This document shows, piece after piece, positions 6,867 through 13,948 of a DNA stretch of 36,939 nt. The notes below the pieces were generated by a model that had not been told where the DNA came from, ran no database searches, and was given only the letters and a program-made list of their open reading frames with translations. Position 1 is the first letter of the stretch. The number at the start of each line of letters is the position of its first letter. Source of the DNA: Trinickia mobilis (lineage in GTDB: Bacteria; Pseudomonadota; Gammaproteobacteria; Burkholderiales; Burkholderiaceae); contig NZ_JAFLRF010000049.1 in assembly GCF_017315705.1 (NCBI RefSeq), positions 1-36,939 of the forward strand. The letters are read 5' to 3'. The position numbers and the translations under genes were made by a program.

Positions 6867-6944
6867 GACCGTGTACACGACGCCGGCGGGGTCGCATTCG
6901 CCCCATTTGACGCAGCGTCGCACGACGAACGGCTGCGCACTCAA
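6867..6944 (-). pseudogene. Stub of a 4HBT-type acyl-CoA thioesterase (about 25 codons)
   Basis: Between ligase and hydroxylase, a frame opening with TTG at 6944, overlapping the ligase stop, encodes S-A-Q-P-F-V-V-R-R-C and then V-K-W-G-E-C-D-P-A-G-V-V-Y-T. The W-G/S-E-C-D-P-A-G-x-V motif with its active-site Asp is the hallmark of 4-hydroxybenzoyl-CoA thioesterase hotdog proteins, where it lies at residues 10-25. After V-Y-T the frame runs into the start of the hydroxylase gene, so about 110-120 codons are gone. The gene was deleted from an operon with overlapping junctions. Its presence supports CoA-ester intermediates in this pathway. Confidence 0.72.
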
Positions 6945-8617
6945 CCGCCACGCTGAGGGTGCGGAATCGACCCCAGCTTGTCGGCAATCCACTTGCGCAG
7001 CGCCGGCTTGTCGACTTTGCCGACGCGTGTCAGCGGAAACGCGTCGACGACTTCGATCCGCTCGGGACACTTGAATTTGGCGAGCCCCTGCGAGGTCAGG
7101 AATTCGATCATTTGCGCGACGTCGGGCACCGGCCGGCCCGGGCGCACGACGATGAATGCGCAGCCCTTTTCGCCATACATCGGGTCCGGCATCGCCACCA
7201 GCTTTGCGTCGAGCACGGCCGGGTGGCGGCTTAGGAAGGACTCGACTTCCTCGCAGCCGATCTTCTCGCCGCCTCGATTGATGTTGTCGCGCATCCGGCC
7301 TTCAAACGAATAGCAGGTCACGCCATCGACGACATGTGCACGCATCATGTCGCCGGTGCGGAAAAAGCCGTCGCGGGTAAACGCGGTCGCATTGACCTCA
7401 GGCGCCTTGTAATAGCCACGCAGGCTGGACGGCCCGCGGAAGCAGAGTTCCCCCATCTCGCCCGGCGCAACCGGGCGCTCGCTTTCGGGCTCGAGCAGCA
7501 TGATCTCGTCGAACGCGCAGCCGGAAAAGCCTTGGGTATGGTGGCGGATGAACGCGTCGGCGTCCGGCGCCGAGCCCAGCAGCAGACCTTCTGTCGTTCC
7601 GTATAGGTTCGAACACGGAATACCCAGGAAGCTTTCGAGGCTATCAGCGCGCGACATGCAGAAGAAACCCTTCAGCGACGACAAATCCGATTCGAGCACC
7701 TCCGGGCTGGCCATCAACTGCGGCGCGACCGGACCGATCGACACTGCATGCGTCACGCGGTGACGCTCAATCAACTGCGCCATCCGCACCACGTCGACTT
7801 TCGGCATCAGCACCGTGGTCTGACCGAGCAGAATCGTCGGCACGAGCGCGTACAGGTGTGCCGCGTTGTGCAATAGCGGCAATGCCCAGATGACCGTTGC
7901 GGACTCGCCGCCCTCAATGTGAGCGGCCCATGCCGCCGCATGGGCGAGATATTCGGCGTGAAAGCGCGGAATGATCTTCGGCACGCCCGTGGTGCCGCCC
8001 GACAACTGGAAGCTCAGCACGTCCTCGGAGCCGATGCGCACCGCATCGAGCGTCGTACGAGCCGTGTAAAACGTGTGGGATTCCAAAAGCGCAGTCATCG
8101 AATGAGCGCCCTCGGGCACCGTACCGCGAGCGACGATCAATCGGGTCAGCGACGGATGCGTATCGCACATTCGCCCCGCAAACGCGACCAGATCGAAGTG
8201 GCCCAGGTCGCCTTGCGCGAAGTAGGCCTGCGGCTGGCTCAATTCAGCGAGCTTGCCGATCTCCACCTCGCGATACTGCGGCAGCGAGCAGACAGGCACG
8301 ATGCCGCTGCGGTAGCACGCGCACAACGCGATCGCCGTATCGATCGTGGTGCCCATCTGGAACAAGACCCGCGAGCCGGGCTTCAGCCCCAGATCGAGCA
8401 GCGCCGCAGCAAAGCGCGTGCTCAATTCGTCGAGTTCCCGAAATGTGATGCTGCGCTCATCGCTGATCAAGGCGAGCTTATCGGGAATGCGCCGTGCGGT
8501 CGCTTGCAGCGCTTCCCCGAAAGTGGAATCGATCCACGCGCCCTCCTCCAGGTAGCGGCGCGCAACGTCGGGGTTGCCATAGTTCACCCCGTCGATGGGG
8601 TAGTGGATGCCAGCCAT
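6941..8617 (-). CDS. Aryl-acid AMP/CoA ligase, EntE/salicylate-ligase type (558 aa)
   Basis: The start is ATG at 8617, with GGAGACG just upstream; an in-frame extension to 8722 lacks support. The ANL-superfamily motifs are all present: S-G-G-T-T-G-V-P-K (206-214), Y-G-T-T-E-G (339-344), T-G-D (421-423), R-M-R-D-N-I-N-R-G-G-E-K-I (441-453) and the C-terminal catalytic-lysine motif P-L-T-R-V-G-K-V-D-K (528-537). The overall text resembles 2,3-dihydroxybenzoate-AMP ligase EntE and the salicylyl-AMP ligases. No siderophore synthetase or carrier domain is near, whereas a hydroxylase, a thioesterase stub and a ring-cleavage-fold gene are, so a catabolic role is favoured: ATP-dependent activation of an aromatic acid to its adenylate and then CoA ester. 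The stop overlaps the thioesterase stub. Confidence 0.87.
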   Translation of the reverse strand: MAGIHYPIDGVNYGNPDVARRYLEEGAWIDSTFGEALQATARRIPDKLALISDERSITFRELDELSTRFAAALLDLGLKPGSRVLFQMGTTIDTAIALCACYRSGIVPVCSLPQYREVEIGKLAELSQPQAYFAQGDLGHFDLVAFAGRMCDTHPSLTRLIVARGTVPEGAHSMTALLESHTFYTARTTLDAVRIGSEDVLSFQLSGGTTGVPKIIPRFHAEYLAHAAAWAAHIEGGESATVIWALPLLHNAAHLYALVPTILLGQTTVLMPKVDVVRMAQLIERHRVTHAVSIGPVAPQLMASPEVLESDLSSLKGFFCMSRADSLESFLGIPCSNLYGTTEGLLLGSAPDADAFIRHHTQGFSGCAFDEIMLLEPESERPVAPGEMGELCFRGPSSLRGYYKAPEVNATAFTRDGFFRTGDMMRAHVVDGVTCYSFEGRMRDNINRGGEKIGCEEVESFLSRHPAVLDAKLVAMPDPMYGEKGCAFIVVRPGRPVPDVAQMIEFLTSQGLAKFKCPERIEVVDAFPLTRVGKVDKPALRKWIADKLGSIPHPQRGG

Positions 8618-8642
8618 GTGCTTCGTCTCCGGTATTGCTTTG

Positions 8643-9509
8643 CTACTTCTGCTCGACAATCCGCACGCGGTCCTTGTCGAAGGTCTCGATGCGTCCGCAC
8701 AGGCCACCCGTGAAGAGGCCATACCACACTGCCGGCCTCAATCCGAGCGCCTTGCGGTTGAATTCGATCGGCGTGTCCGATTCGATCAGGTAGTAGCCGG
8801 GCGTCGGCTGTGAGACGCGGCACGCCGCGTCGCCCCGCGCGGCGGCGACGACGCTCGCGAACTCCGCCAGCGCCGGCACGAAAATGCCGGGGCCGTCGCT
8901 GTTGATGTTGCATAGATTGCTCAGCAAGCGGCCCTTCTCCTGCCAGACGGTGTCGATCTGCTCGACATCGGCGGCCTGCCGGTGCGCCGCTTCCTCAGCC
9001 TTGATAGCCGCTTCGAGCGTGAGCGCCGCGTCTTTCGCGTCAAGCGCCTCCAACAGGCGCAACTTCACGGTGATCTCGATGAAATAGCCGTTCGGATCGC
9101 GGAAATAGATGGATTCGATCACTTCGTGCCGAGTCGTCGCGGACACCTCGACCCCCTTCTTCTCCAGCATAGCCTTCCACTCGAGCAACTGCTCAGTGCT
9201 CTCGGCGAGCCAAGCCGTATGCGTCGCGTCGAACAGGTGATCGTCGGGTGTCGGCGGCATCTGCACTCGCTCCTGCGGCTTCGGTTCGCCGAGGTAGTAG
9301 AAGAATGCGATGGTGCTGCCATTGCCGCTATCAAAGAAGAAATGCAGGAAGTCGGGGTGCGTTTCGGGCCCCCAGCCGCGCGCCGAGATGGTGTGCACGA
9401 GCGAAAGACCGAGTGTGTCCCGGTAAAACTCGACCGTCTCCTTCAACTTCCACGTTGGACGCGCCGTGTGGTCGACGCCGGCGAGCCTGAGCAGTGCGGA
9501 TTGATTCAT
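8643..9509 (-). CDS. VOC-superfamily protein, candidate extradiol ring-cleaving dioxygenase (288 aa)
   Basis: ATG at 9509 follows a GAGGGAC site. Residues 10-150 form the paired beta-alpha-beta modules of the vicinal-oxygen-chelate fold, with a plausible metal triad: His14 (G-V-D-H-T-A), His97 (D-A-T-H-T-A-W-L) and Glu145 (G-Y-F-I-E-I), preceded by R-D-P-N-G. This His-His-Glu arrangement is used by extradiol dioxygenases (Fe2+) and glyoxalases. The C-terminal 135 residues are helical, with an Ala/Glu-rich stretch around 155-180, and do not form a second VOC module that I can recognise. It lies 25 bp upstream of the ligase and 17 bp downstream of the hydrolase, so all three are co-transcribed. 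Ring cleavage of a hydroxylated acid fits the context; isomerase or glyoxalase activity remains possible. Confidence 0.75.
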   Translation of the reverse strand: MNQSALLRLAGVDHTARPTWKLKETVEFYRDTLGLSLVHTISARGWGPETHPDFLHFFFDSGNGSTIAFFYYLGEPKPQERVQMPPTPDDHLFDATHTAWLAESTEQLLEWKAMLEKKGVEVSATTRHEVIESIYFRDPNGYFIEITVKLRLLEALDAKDAALTLEAAIKAEEAAHRQAADVEQIDTVWQEKGRLLSNLCNINSDGPGIFVPALAEFASVVAAARGDAACRVSQPTPGYYLIESDTPIEFNRKALGLRPAVWYGLFTGGLCGRIETFDKDRVRIVEQK

Positions 9510-9526
9510 TTGCGAAGTCCCTCAAC

Positions 9527-10786
9527 TTACAAGAATGAGCGTTCGTGCAGCCATGTGCCAATCTCGCGACACGCGGCGTAGCGGCCTGGCTCCTGGCCCG
9601 CCGCGAGCGGTCTGCCGTGGTGGTCGCCGCGGATGCGCACGTGCGTCTTGTCGGCCGAGCCGACGTTCGCAAAGATCTGCGCAATCGACTGCGGGAAAGT
9701 CGTCTGGTCACCGGTGTATTCGACGAGAAGCGACGGCACCACGACGTCTGGAGCGGTCTTTTCCAGCGCCGCATTCGAGCTCAGGCCCGACCAGGTCGAC
9801 AGCCATGCCTCCGGGGCACACAACCGCCCGAAACCGACGGATCCGAAATTGGAAGTCACCGGATTGGGCGACCACAGCGAGCCCGGCGCCCGATCCGAAG
9901 GATCGAGCGTCAGGTCCAAACACCGCAGGTCGGCATCGGTGCGCCATACGGTCATGATCGAAGTGTGGTTCGCTTCCAGCTTCTGGCGTCGCGTCGCGTC
10001 GCCGTGCTTCACAGCCTGCCGCGCACTTTGCCGCACGGCGATCAATTGACGCGCCCGATCGTCGAGGTGCGCAACACGCTGCCGTTGCGCGTCGCGGAAA
10101 CGCTCGACGAAGTTCGTGTCATAGCGCGTTTCGCCCGGCACGCGCGAGTAGCCGTTGGCGGGATCGAATGGGTTCAGGCTGTCGTCGATAGAAAGCGGAT
10201 CGTCTTCGTCGGTCACCGACGGATCGATGCACCCGAGCAGCAAACGCCCTTGCCCAGGGTGCGGTGCAAGAAAGATCATGCCGTCCACAGTGGGCAAAGC
10301 CGCTTCAGCCAATTGCGAAGGCCGGCCGCCAGGCGTGCACGCGATGCGCCTGGCCGCCGGCAATTGCGACTGTTGGATGTAGAAGCTGTAAAGCCCCGCT
10401 CCACCGGAATTGCCGAGCAGCACGATGCGCTCGAAGCCGACTTCCCGCAGATAGCGGATGCCCGCAGCGACGTCGTGCAGCGCGATTTCGTGTTCGAGCC
10501 GCAAGTCGTTTCCGACCGAGCGCGCCGCCTGCGCCCAGACGGACGCGCCCGAGCGCAGCAAGCCGGGAATCGTGTAGTGGAACGTGAAATTTTCGCGGGG
10601 ATGCATCAGACACACCACCGTCTTCGTAGGCGCACCGACGTACAGCACGCCGCTCGTCGCCGCGCCGTCTTCGGTGCGCAGCGTCACGCTGTTCTGCCGG
10701 GCCGAGAGCGGCAACGCCTCGGGAAACCAGTCGATCGTCAATGCGGGCGCCTGCTCCACGCCAATCCCGTCGGACCTGTTGCTCAT
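9527..10786 (-). CDS. Alpha/beta hydrolase (419 aa), first gene of the aromatic operon
   Basis: ATG at 10786 has GGAGACAG upstream. The alpha/beta-hydrolase signs are C-L-M-H-P-R-E-N-F near residues 59-67 (oxyanion-hole strand), the nucleophile elbow L-L-G-N-S-G-G with Ser127, an acid in Y-T-G-D-Q-T-T-F-P near 370, and the catalytic His in R-G-D-H-H-G-R-P near 395. At 419 residues it is longer than simple esterases (about 280), with an insertion between about 185 and 330 that would form a lid. The gene is first after the operator/promoter at 10814-10842. Hydrolysis of a ring-cleavage product or of an aromatic ester or lactone before activation are both plausible. I cannot place it in a named subfamily. 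Confidence 0.78.
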   Translation of the reverse strand: MSNRSDGIGVEQAPALTIDWFPEALPLSARQNSVTLRTEDGAATSGVLYVGAPTKTVVCLMHPRENFTFHYTIPGLLRSGASVWAQAARSVGNDLRLEHEIALHDVAAGIRYLREVGFERIVLLGNSGGAGLYSFYIQQSQLPAARRIACTPGGRPSQLAEAALPTVDGMIFLAPHPGQGRLLLGCIDPSVTDEDDPLSIDDSLNPFDPANGYSRVPGETRYDTNFVERFRDAQRQRVAHLDDRARQLIAVRQSARQAVKHGDATRRQKLEANHTSIMTVWRTDADLRCLDLTLDPSDRAPGSLWSPNPVTSNFGSVGFGRLCAPEAWLSTWSGLSSNAALEKTAPDVVVPSLLVEYTGDQTTFPQSIAQIFANVGSADKTHVRIRGDHHGRPLAAGQEPGRYAACREIGTWLHERSFL

Positions 10787-10813
10787 GAGTCTGTCTCCGT
10801 GTCATTTGACGTT

Positions 10814-10841
10814 AGTATATGTTTTTTGACGTCTACGTCAA
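10814..10841 (-). promoter_or_regulatory. Sigma-70 promoter of the aromatic catabolic operon
   Basis: On the minus strand TTGACG (10836-10841) is followed by a 16-bp spacer and TATACT (10814-10819). Both hexamers are close to consensus. The predicted start, near 10806, leaves a leader of about 20 nucleotides with the ribosome binding site of the hydrolase gene. The -35 box lies inside the palindrome at 10825-10842, so a bound repressor would block RNA polymerase. Confidence 0.68.
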
Positions 10842-10842
10842 A
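10825..10842. promoter_or_regulatory. Perfect 18-bp palindrome TTTGACGT-CT-ACGTCAAA, probable TetR operator
   Basis: Two exact 8-bp arms flank a 2-bp centre. The size and symmetry suit a TetR-family dimer, and the TetR gene lies just upstream in the same direction. A further half-site (TTTGACGT, 10804-10811) follows toward the hydrolase gene. Overlap with the -35 box suggests repression lifted by a pathway intermediate. Confidence 0.68.
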
Positions 10843-10850
10843 TTTTTCCC

Positions 10851-10880
10851 AAAAAAAATATTCAGCGCCGTTTTGGCGCT
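10851..10880 (-). terminator. Rho-independent terminator at the end of the TetR gene
   Basis: On the minus strand AGCGCC-AAAAC-GGCGCT (10880-10864) forms a 6-bp GC-rich hairpin whose stem includes the TetR stop codon, followed by GAATATTTTTTTT (T tract at 10851-10860). It should stop tetR transcription just before the catabolic promoter, so the regulator and the catabolic genes are separate units. On the plus strand the same hairpin is followed by a short T run. Confidence 0.7.
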
Positions 10881-11554
10881 TTTTCGATCATCACGGAAAG
10901 ATGATCGAGGTCCTCGCGCAGCAGCCCCAACGCTTCGGATACGTCGCCGCGCTTCAATCGACGATCGCCCGGGCGCAGTACGGATTGGACGGCCAGCTCG
11001 GCGATCGTCTCGGCGATCTCGGTCGCGCTCTTCGCGCCGTCGGGCTTGTACCAGAACGCGGGCCAGCTGCACATGCCGATCATCGTGAACGCGGCGATCC
11101 TGGCGTCGACGACGCGAAAGACGCCGGCCTTCACCCCCGCTTCGATTGCAGCCGTGAAGTTGTTCAGGACCGCACGCTTCGCATCTTCATTCGCGCGGTA
11201 CGCACGATCCGGCAACTGATGCTCGGTGCGGTCTATCACCCGGAACTGGTTGTGATGCGTGAGGATCAGCATCGTGTGCTGATGGACGAGAGCGTGCAGT
11301 CGCTCCTGTGGATCACCATCGATTTCGGACGCGACGCGAGTCGACAGACGCTTGGCCTGCAACGTCACTTCTTCGACGAGCGCGGTGAGGATTTCGTCTT
11401 TGTTCTTGTAGTAGTAGTAGACCGCCGTACGCGTCACGCCCAGCGCCTCTGCGATCTCTTGCATCGATGCGCCGCCGAAGCCCTTCTGGATAAAGAGCTG
11501 CGCTGCCGCGTTCAGGATCTGTTCTTTTTGCGCTTCGGCATTGACCTTCGCCAC
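10862..11554 (-). CDS. TetR/AcrR-family transcriptional regulator (230 aa)
   Basis: The start is GTG at 11554, with AGGAG six bases upstream. Residues 10-55 form the TetR DNA-binding domain: I-L-N-A-A-A-Q-L-F-I-Q-K-G-F, then A-S-M-Q-E-I-A-E-A-L-G-V-T-R-T-A-V-Y-Y-Y-Y-K-N-K-D-E-I-L. The rest is an all-helical ligand-binding domain with F-R-V-I-D-R-T-E-H-Q-L and a Trp/Phe-rich C-S-W-P-A-F-W-Y segment typical of regulators of CoA-ester or fatty/aromatic acid pathways. It is transcribed in the same direction as the catabolic genes but separated by a terminator and a palindromic operator, so it most likely represses them until an aromatic acid or its CoA ester is present. Autoregulation is not evident, as no copy of the palindrome was seen upstream of it. 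Confidence 0.88.
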   Translation of the reverse strand: MAKVNAEAQKEQILNAAAQLFIQKGFGGASMQEIAEALGVTRTAVYYYYKNKDEILTALVEEVTLQAKRLSTRVASEIDGDPQERLHALVHQHTMLILTHHNQFRVIDRTEHQLPDRAYRANEDAKRAVLNNFTAAIEAGVKAGVFRVVDARIAAFTMIGMCSWPAFWYKPDGAKSATEIAETIAELAVQSVLRPGDRRLKRGDVSEALGLLREDLDHLSVMIEKAPKRR

Positions 11555-11744
11555 GAAAAACTCCTATTGTCCGATGCCGCCGGCGTGGTCGCGTCTGGTT
11601 GTGAAGCGCACGGAACTCCGGTCGACGGCTGGGCGATTGTACCGCTGAAGCCTCCGAGACAGCATCGCGAACGATTTCCGACGACAAAGGCTCAGGCTGG
11701 GTCGGCGAATTACGGCTGGATTGACCTTTAGCTGAACAAGAAGA

Positions 11745-13124
11745 TCAGCCGACCTTTCGGATGATCGCTGGACGGGCATTCGTAAGGAGCGTGACGCTGC
11801 AACCCGTCGGCACATCGTTGAAGCGGATCGACATTCCATGCATGCCCGCCACTGCGTGGGTCAGGCTCAGTCCGAGGCCGTTTCCGGGCGTGTGGCGGCT
11901 GGCCTCGCTCCGGTAGAAGCGGCGCAACACGGCCTGCCGCTCCTCCGGCGCAATGCCCGGGCCGTCGTCGGCGACCGTTACGCCGAAACTTGCGGCGCCG
12001 TCGAACACCTGCACCGACACGTGGCCGCCTTGTGGCGCGAACTTGATAGCGTTCTCCACCAGGTTGGCGAGCGCCTCGAATAACAGATTGCGGTCACCCT
12101 GTATTTCGATCGTGTCGCGCGCCGTGCGTTGATAGTCCAACGCGATATCCTTTTCTTCTGCGGTTGGCTCGTAGAACTCGATGACATCGTCGACAACCGC
12201 AGCGAGATCGACCGTTACGAAGTTGCCATGACGCGCGTTGCTCTCGATCTCCGAAATGCGCAGCAGCGCGTTGAAGGTGCGCAGGATGCCGCCCAATTCC
12301 CCGATCGCGACTTCGGTGGCAACCCGGTAATCCTGCTCCGATGCCGCGCGCCGTTGCGCGCGTTCTAGTCCGGCGAGCAAGCGCGTCAGCGGCGTACGCA
12401 AGTCATGGGCGATCGCGTCGCACACGCCCTTGACCTCGTGCATCAGCCGCTCGATCTCCTCGAGCATGCTGTTCACGACGCGCACCAGCCGGTCGATGTC
12501 GTCCTGTTTAGCGTGCTCGGGCAAGCGGCGGCTGAGATTGCCCGCCACAATTTCCTCGATTGATCGGGTCACGGCATCCAGCCGCCGCACGGCACCGACA
12601 CCGACGATCGCTGCGCCGACCAGCCCGGTGAGGAGCATCAGGACGCCCGCCGAGAGTAACGCGTGCAACAGCTCTTCGTCGAAGTGGTCGAGCTCGCGAA
12701 TGTTCTGACACAGTAACGCGGTGCGTCCATCGGGAATCTGTGCAGCGATGCAGCGCGCGGGGACATTTCGTTCCGGCAATGCGAGGCGCGTCGAAAACGG
12801 CCGGTTGAAGTACGGCAGCGCTGGCCGGTCGCCCGGAAAGCCGCCTGCGACGTGTTTGCCCTGCGCATCGAACAGCGCAAACGGGCGCTGGTGATGCGGA
12901 TCGAACTGGCTCTGATGATTGAAGCGTGCGACCAGTTCGTCCGGGCCTTCGCGGACGAGCGCTGCGTGCTCGCGCAGCAGCCAGTCGTCGACCCGTTCCA
13001 TTTCGAAGCCCGTGATCTCGACGTACAGGTAAGCGAATAGCAAGAGCGAGACGACACCGAACATCGCGAGAAACAGCGTCGCGAGCCGGAAGCTGGTGGT
13101 CCGATGCAGATCAGTCAGGCGCAC
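11745..13124 (-). CDS. Sensor histidine kinase of a two-component system (459 aa)
   Basis: Two membrane helices (about 12-35 and 155-178) enclose a periplasmic sensor domain of about 120 residues. A HAMP linker follows, then the HisKA box A-I-A-H-D-L-R-T-P-L-T-R-L with phospho-acceptor His240, an N box (N-L-V-E-N-A-I-K-F-A), G1 D-D-G-P-G-I and G2 G-N-G-L-G-L-S. The sensor domain holds F-N-H-Q-S-Q-F-D-P-H-H-Q-R with several His residues, which could bind metal or sense pH; this is only a guess. Its start overlaps the end of the response-regulator gene by 14 bp, so the two are translationally coupled. The signal is unknown. Proximity to the RND pump suggests efflux control. Confidence 0.92.
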   Translation of the reverse strand: MRLTDLHRTTSFRLATLFLAMFGVVSLLLFAYLYVEITGFEMERVDDWLLREHAALVREGPDELVARFNHQSQFDPHHQRPFALFDAQGKHVAGGFPGDRPALPYFNRPFSTRLALPERNVPARCIAAQIPDGRTALLCQNIRELDHFDEELLHALLSAGVLMLLTGLVGAAIVGVGAVRRLDAVTRSIEEIVAGNLSRRLPEHAKQDDIDRLVRVVNSMLEEIERLMHEVKGVCDAIAHDLRTPLTRLLAGLERAQRRAASEQDYRVATEVAIGELGGILRTFNALLRISEIESNARHGNFVTVDLAAVVDDVIEFYEPTAEEKDIALDYQRTARDTIEIQGDRNLLFEALANLVENAIKFAPQGGHVSVQVFDGAASFGVTVADDGPGIAPEERQAVLRRFYRSEASRHTPGNGLGLSLTHAVAGMHGMSIRFNDVPTGCSVTLLTNARPAIIRKVG

Positions 13125-13794
13125 GGACCGTATATCCCGAACCGCGAACCGTGTGGATCATCGGCATCGAACCGTCAGGATCGAGCTTCTTTCTCAGACG
13201 GCTAATATGTACGTCGATTACGTTGGTGCGCTCGTCGAGCCGGTAATCCCACACCGCTTCGAACAGCATCGTGCGGCTAATCGTTTGACCGGCATGCTGC
13301 ATCAGATATTCGAGCAGCCGGTATTCTCGCGGCAGCAGCGCAACGGGGCGGCCGGCGCAGGTGACTTCGCGCGTGAGGAGATTGAGCCGCAACGGCCCCA
13401 CCTGATACTCCTGAACGCTGGCCGGCGCCTCGCGGCGGCGCATCAGCGCGTCGAGGCGCGCGGTCAGTTCGATGAATTCGAACGGCTTGGTCAGGTAGTC
13501 GTCGCCCCCGGCGCGCAGGCCGCGCACCCGCTCGTCCACCGCGGAGAGCGCGCTCAGGATCAGCACGGGCGTGACGACGCCGGCGCTGCGCAATGCGGCC
13601 AGCATGCCGAGTCCTTCGAGGCCGCCGGCCAGCATCCGGTCGAGCACGATGGCGTCGTACTGTCCGGCGACGGCCAGCATCAAGCCGTCACGGCCGGTTT
13701 CTGCCGAGTCGACGCGGCAACCGTGATCGGTGAGTGCGCCGACGATTTCTTCACGCGTCCGGCGGTCGTCCTCGACGACCAAAACATTCGACAT
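13111..13794 (-). CDS. OmpR-family response regulator (227 aa), partner of the histidine kinase
   Basis: The receiver domain (1-120) has the acidic pair Asp9/Asp10, phospho-acceptor Asp52 (A-I-V-L-D-R-M-L) and Lys in Y-L-T-K-P-F. The winged-helix DNA-binding domain follows, with L-L-P-R-E-Y-R-L-L-E-Y-L-M-Q-H-A-G-Q, V-I-D-V-H-I-S-R-L-R-K-K-L-D and the C-terminal I-H-T-V-R-G-S-G-Y-T-V. The Pro that usually follows the phospho-Asp loop (D-R-M-L-P) is Ala here. The gene comes first in the operon with the kinase and is divergent from a second regulator, sharing a 154-bp control region. Confidence 0.93.
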   Translation of the reverse strand: MSNVLVVEDDRRTREEIVGALTDHGCRVDSAETGRDGLMLAVAGQYDAIVLDRMLAGGLEGLGMLAALRSAGVVTPVLILSALSAVDERVRGLRAGGDDYLTKPFEFIELTARLDALMRRREAPASVQEYQVGPLRLNLLTREVTCAGRPVALLPREYRLLEYLMQHAGQTISRTMLFEAVWDYRLDERTNVIDVHISRLRKKLDPDGSMPMIHTVRGSGYTVRAPD

Positions 13795-13876
13795 ACGGAA
13801 TTCCAGAGTAAGGGCGCACTGACACGCCGCGGTCGGACAGATGTCTTTGCGCTACGCTAGGCGTTCACAGTATGCC

Positions 13877-13906
13877 TTGGCGCTAAAAACATCCGTTTCG
13901 CGCCAA
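13877..13906. promoter_or_regulatory. Inverted repeat TTGGCGC-N16-GCGCCAA between the two regulator genes
   Basis: Exact 7-bp arms (13877-13883 and 13900-13906) lie in the divergent intergenic region, 83 bp from the minus-strand start and 43 bp from the plus-strand start. The spacer is AT-rich. It could be a dimer binding site controlling both directions. OmpR-type regulators usually prefer direct repeats, so the binder may be another protein. Confidence 0.4.
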
Positions 13907-13923
13907 CATTAAAAAAATTTAAC
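13906..13923 (+). promoter_or_regulatory. TTAA-N6-TTAA box upstream of the second regulator gene
   Basis: The 18-bp stretch starting ACATTAAA has TTAA at 13909-13912 and 13919-13922, one DNA turn apart, 26 bp before the regulator's ATG. Tandem TTAA half-sites at about one-turn spacing are the layout recognised by PmrA/BasR/QseB-type OmpR regulators (their known boxes are spaced 11 bp; these are 10). A matching box lies at 14651-14668. Confidence 0.45.
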
Positions 13924-13948
13924 CCAGACCCGCTTTCGGTTGTTAAGC

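Noticed and set aside
6941..8617. Siderophore biosynthesis role for the EntE-like ligase
   Set aside because: No isochorismate genes, carrier domain, synthetase or siderophore receptor nearby; neighbours are catabolic.
9545..11731. A 728-codon open frame on the plus strand opposite the hydrolase and tetR genes
   Set aside because: It is antisense to two well-identified genes, Arg/His-rich with no recognisable domain, and is explained by high GC at third codon positions.
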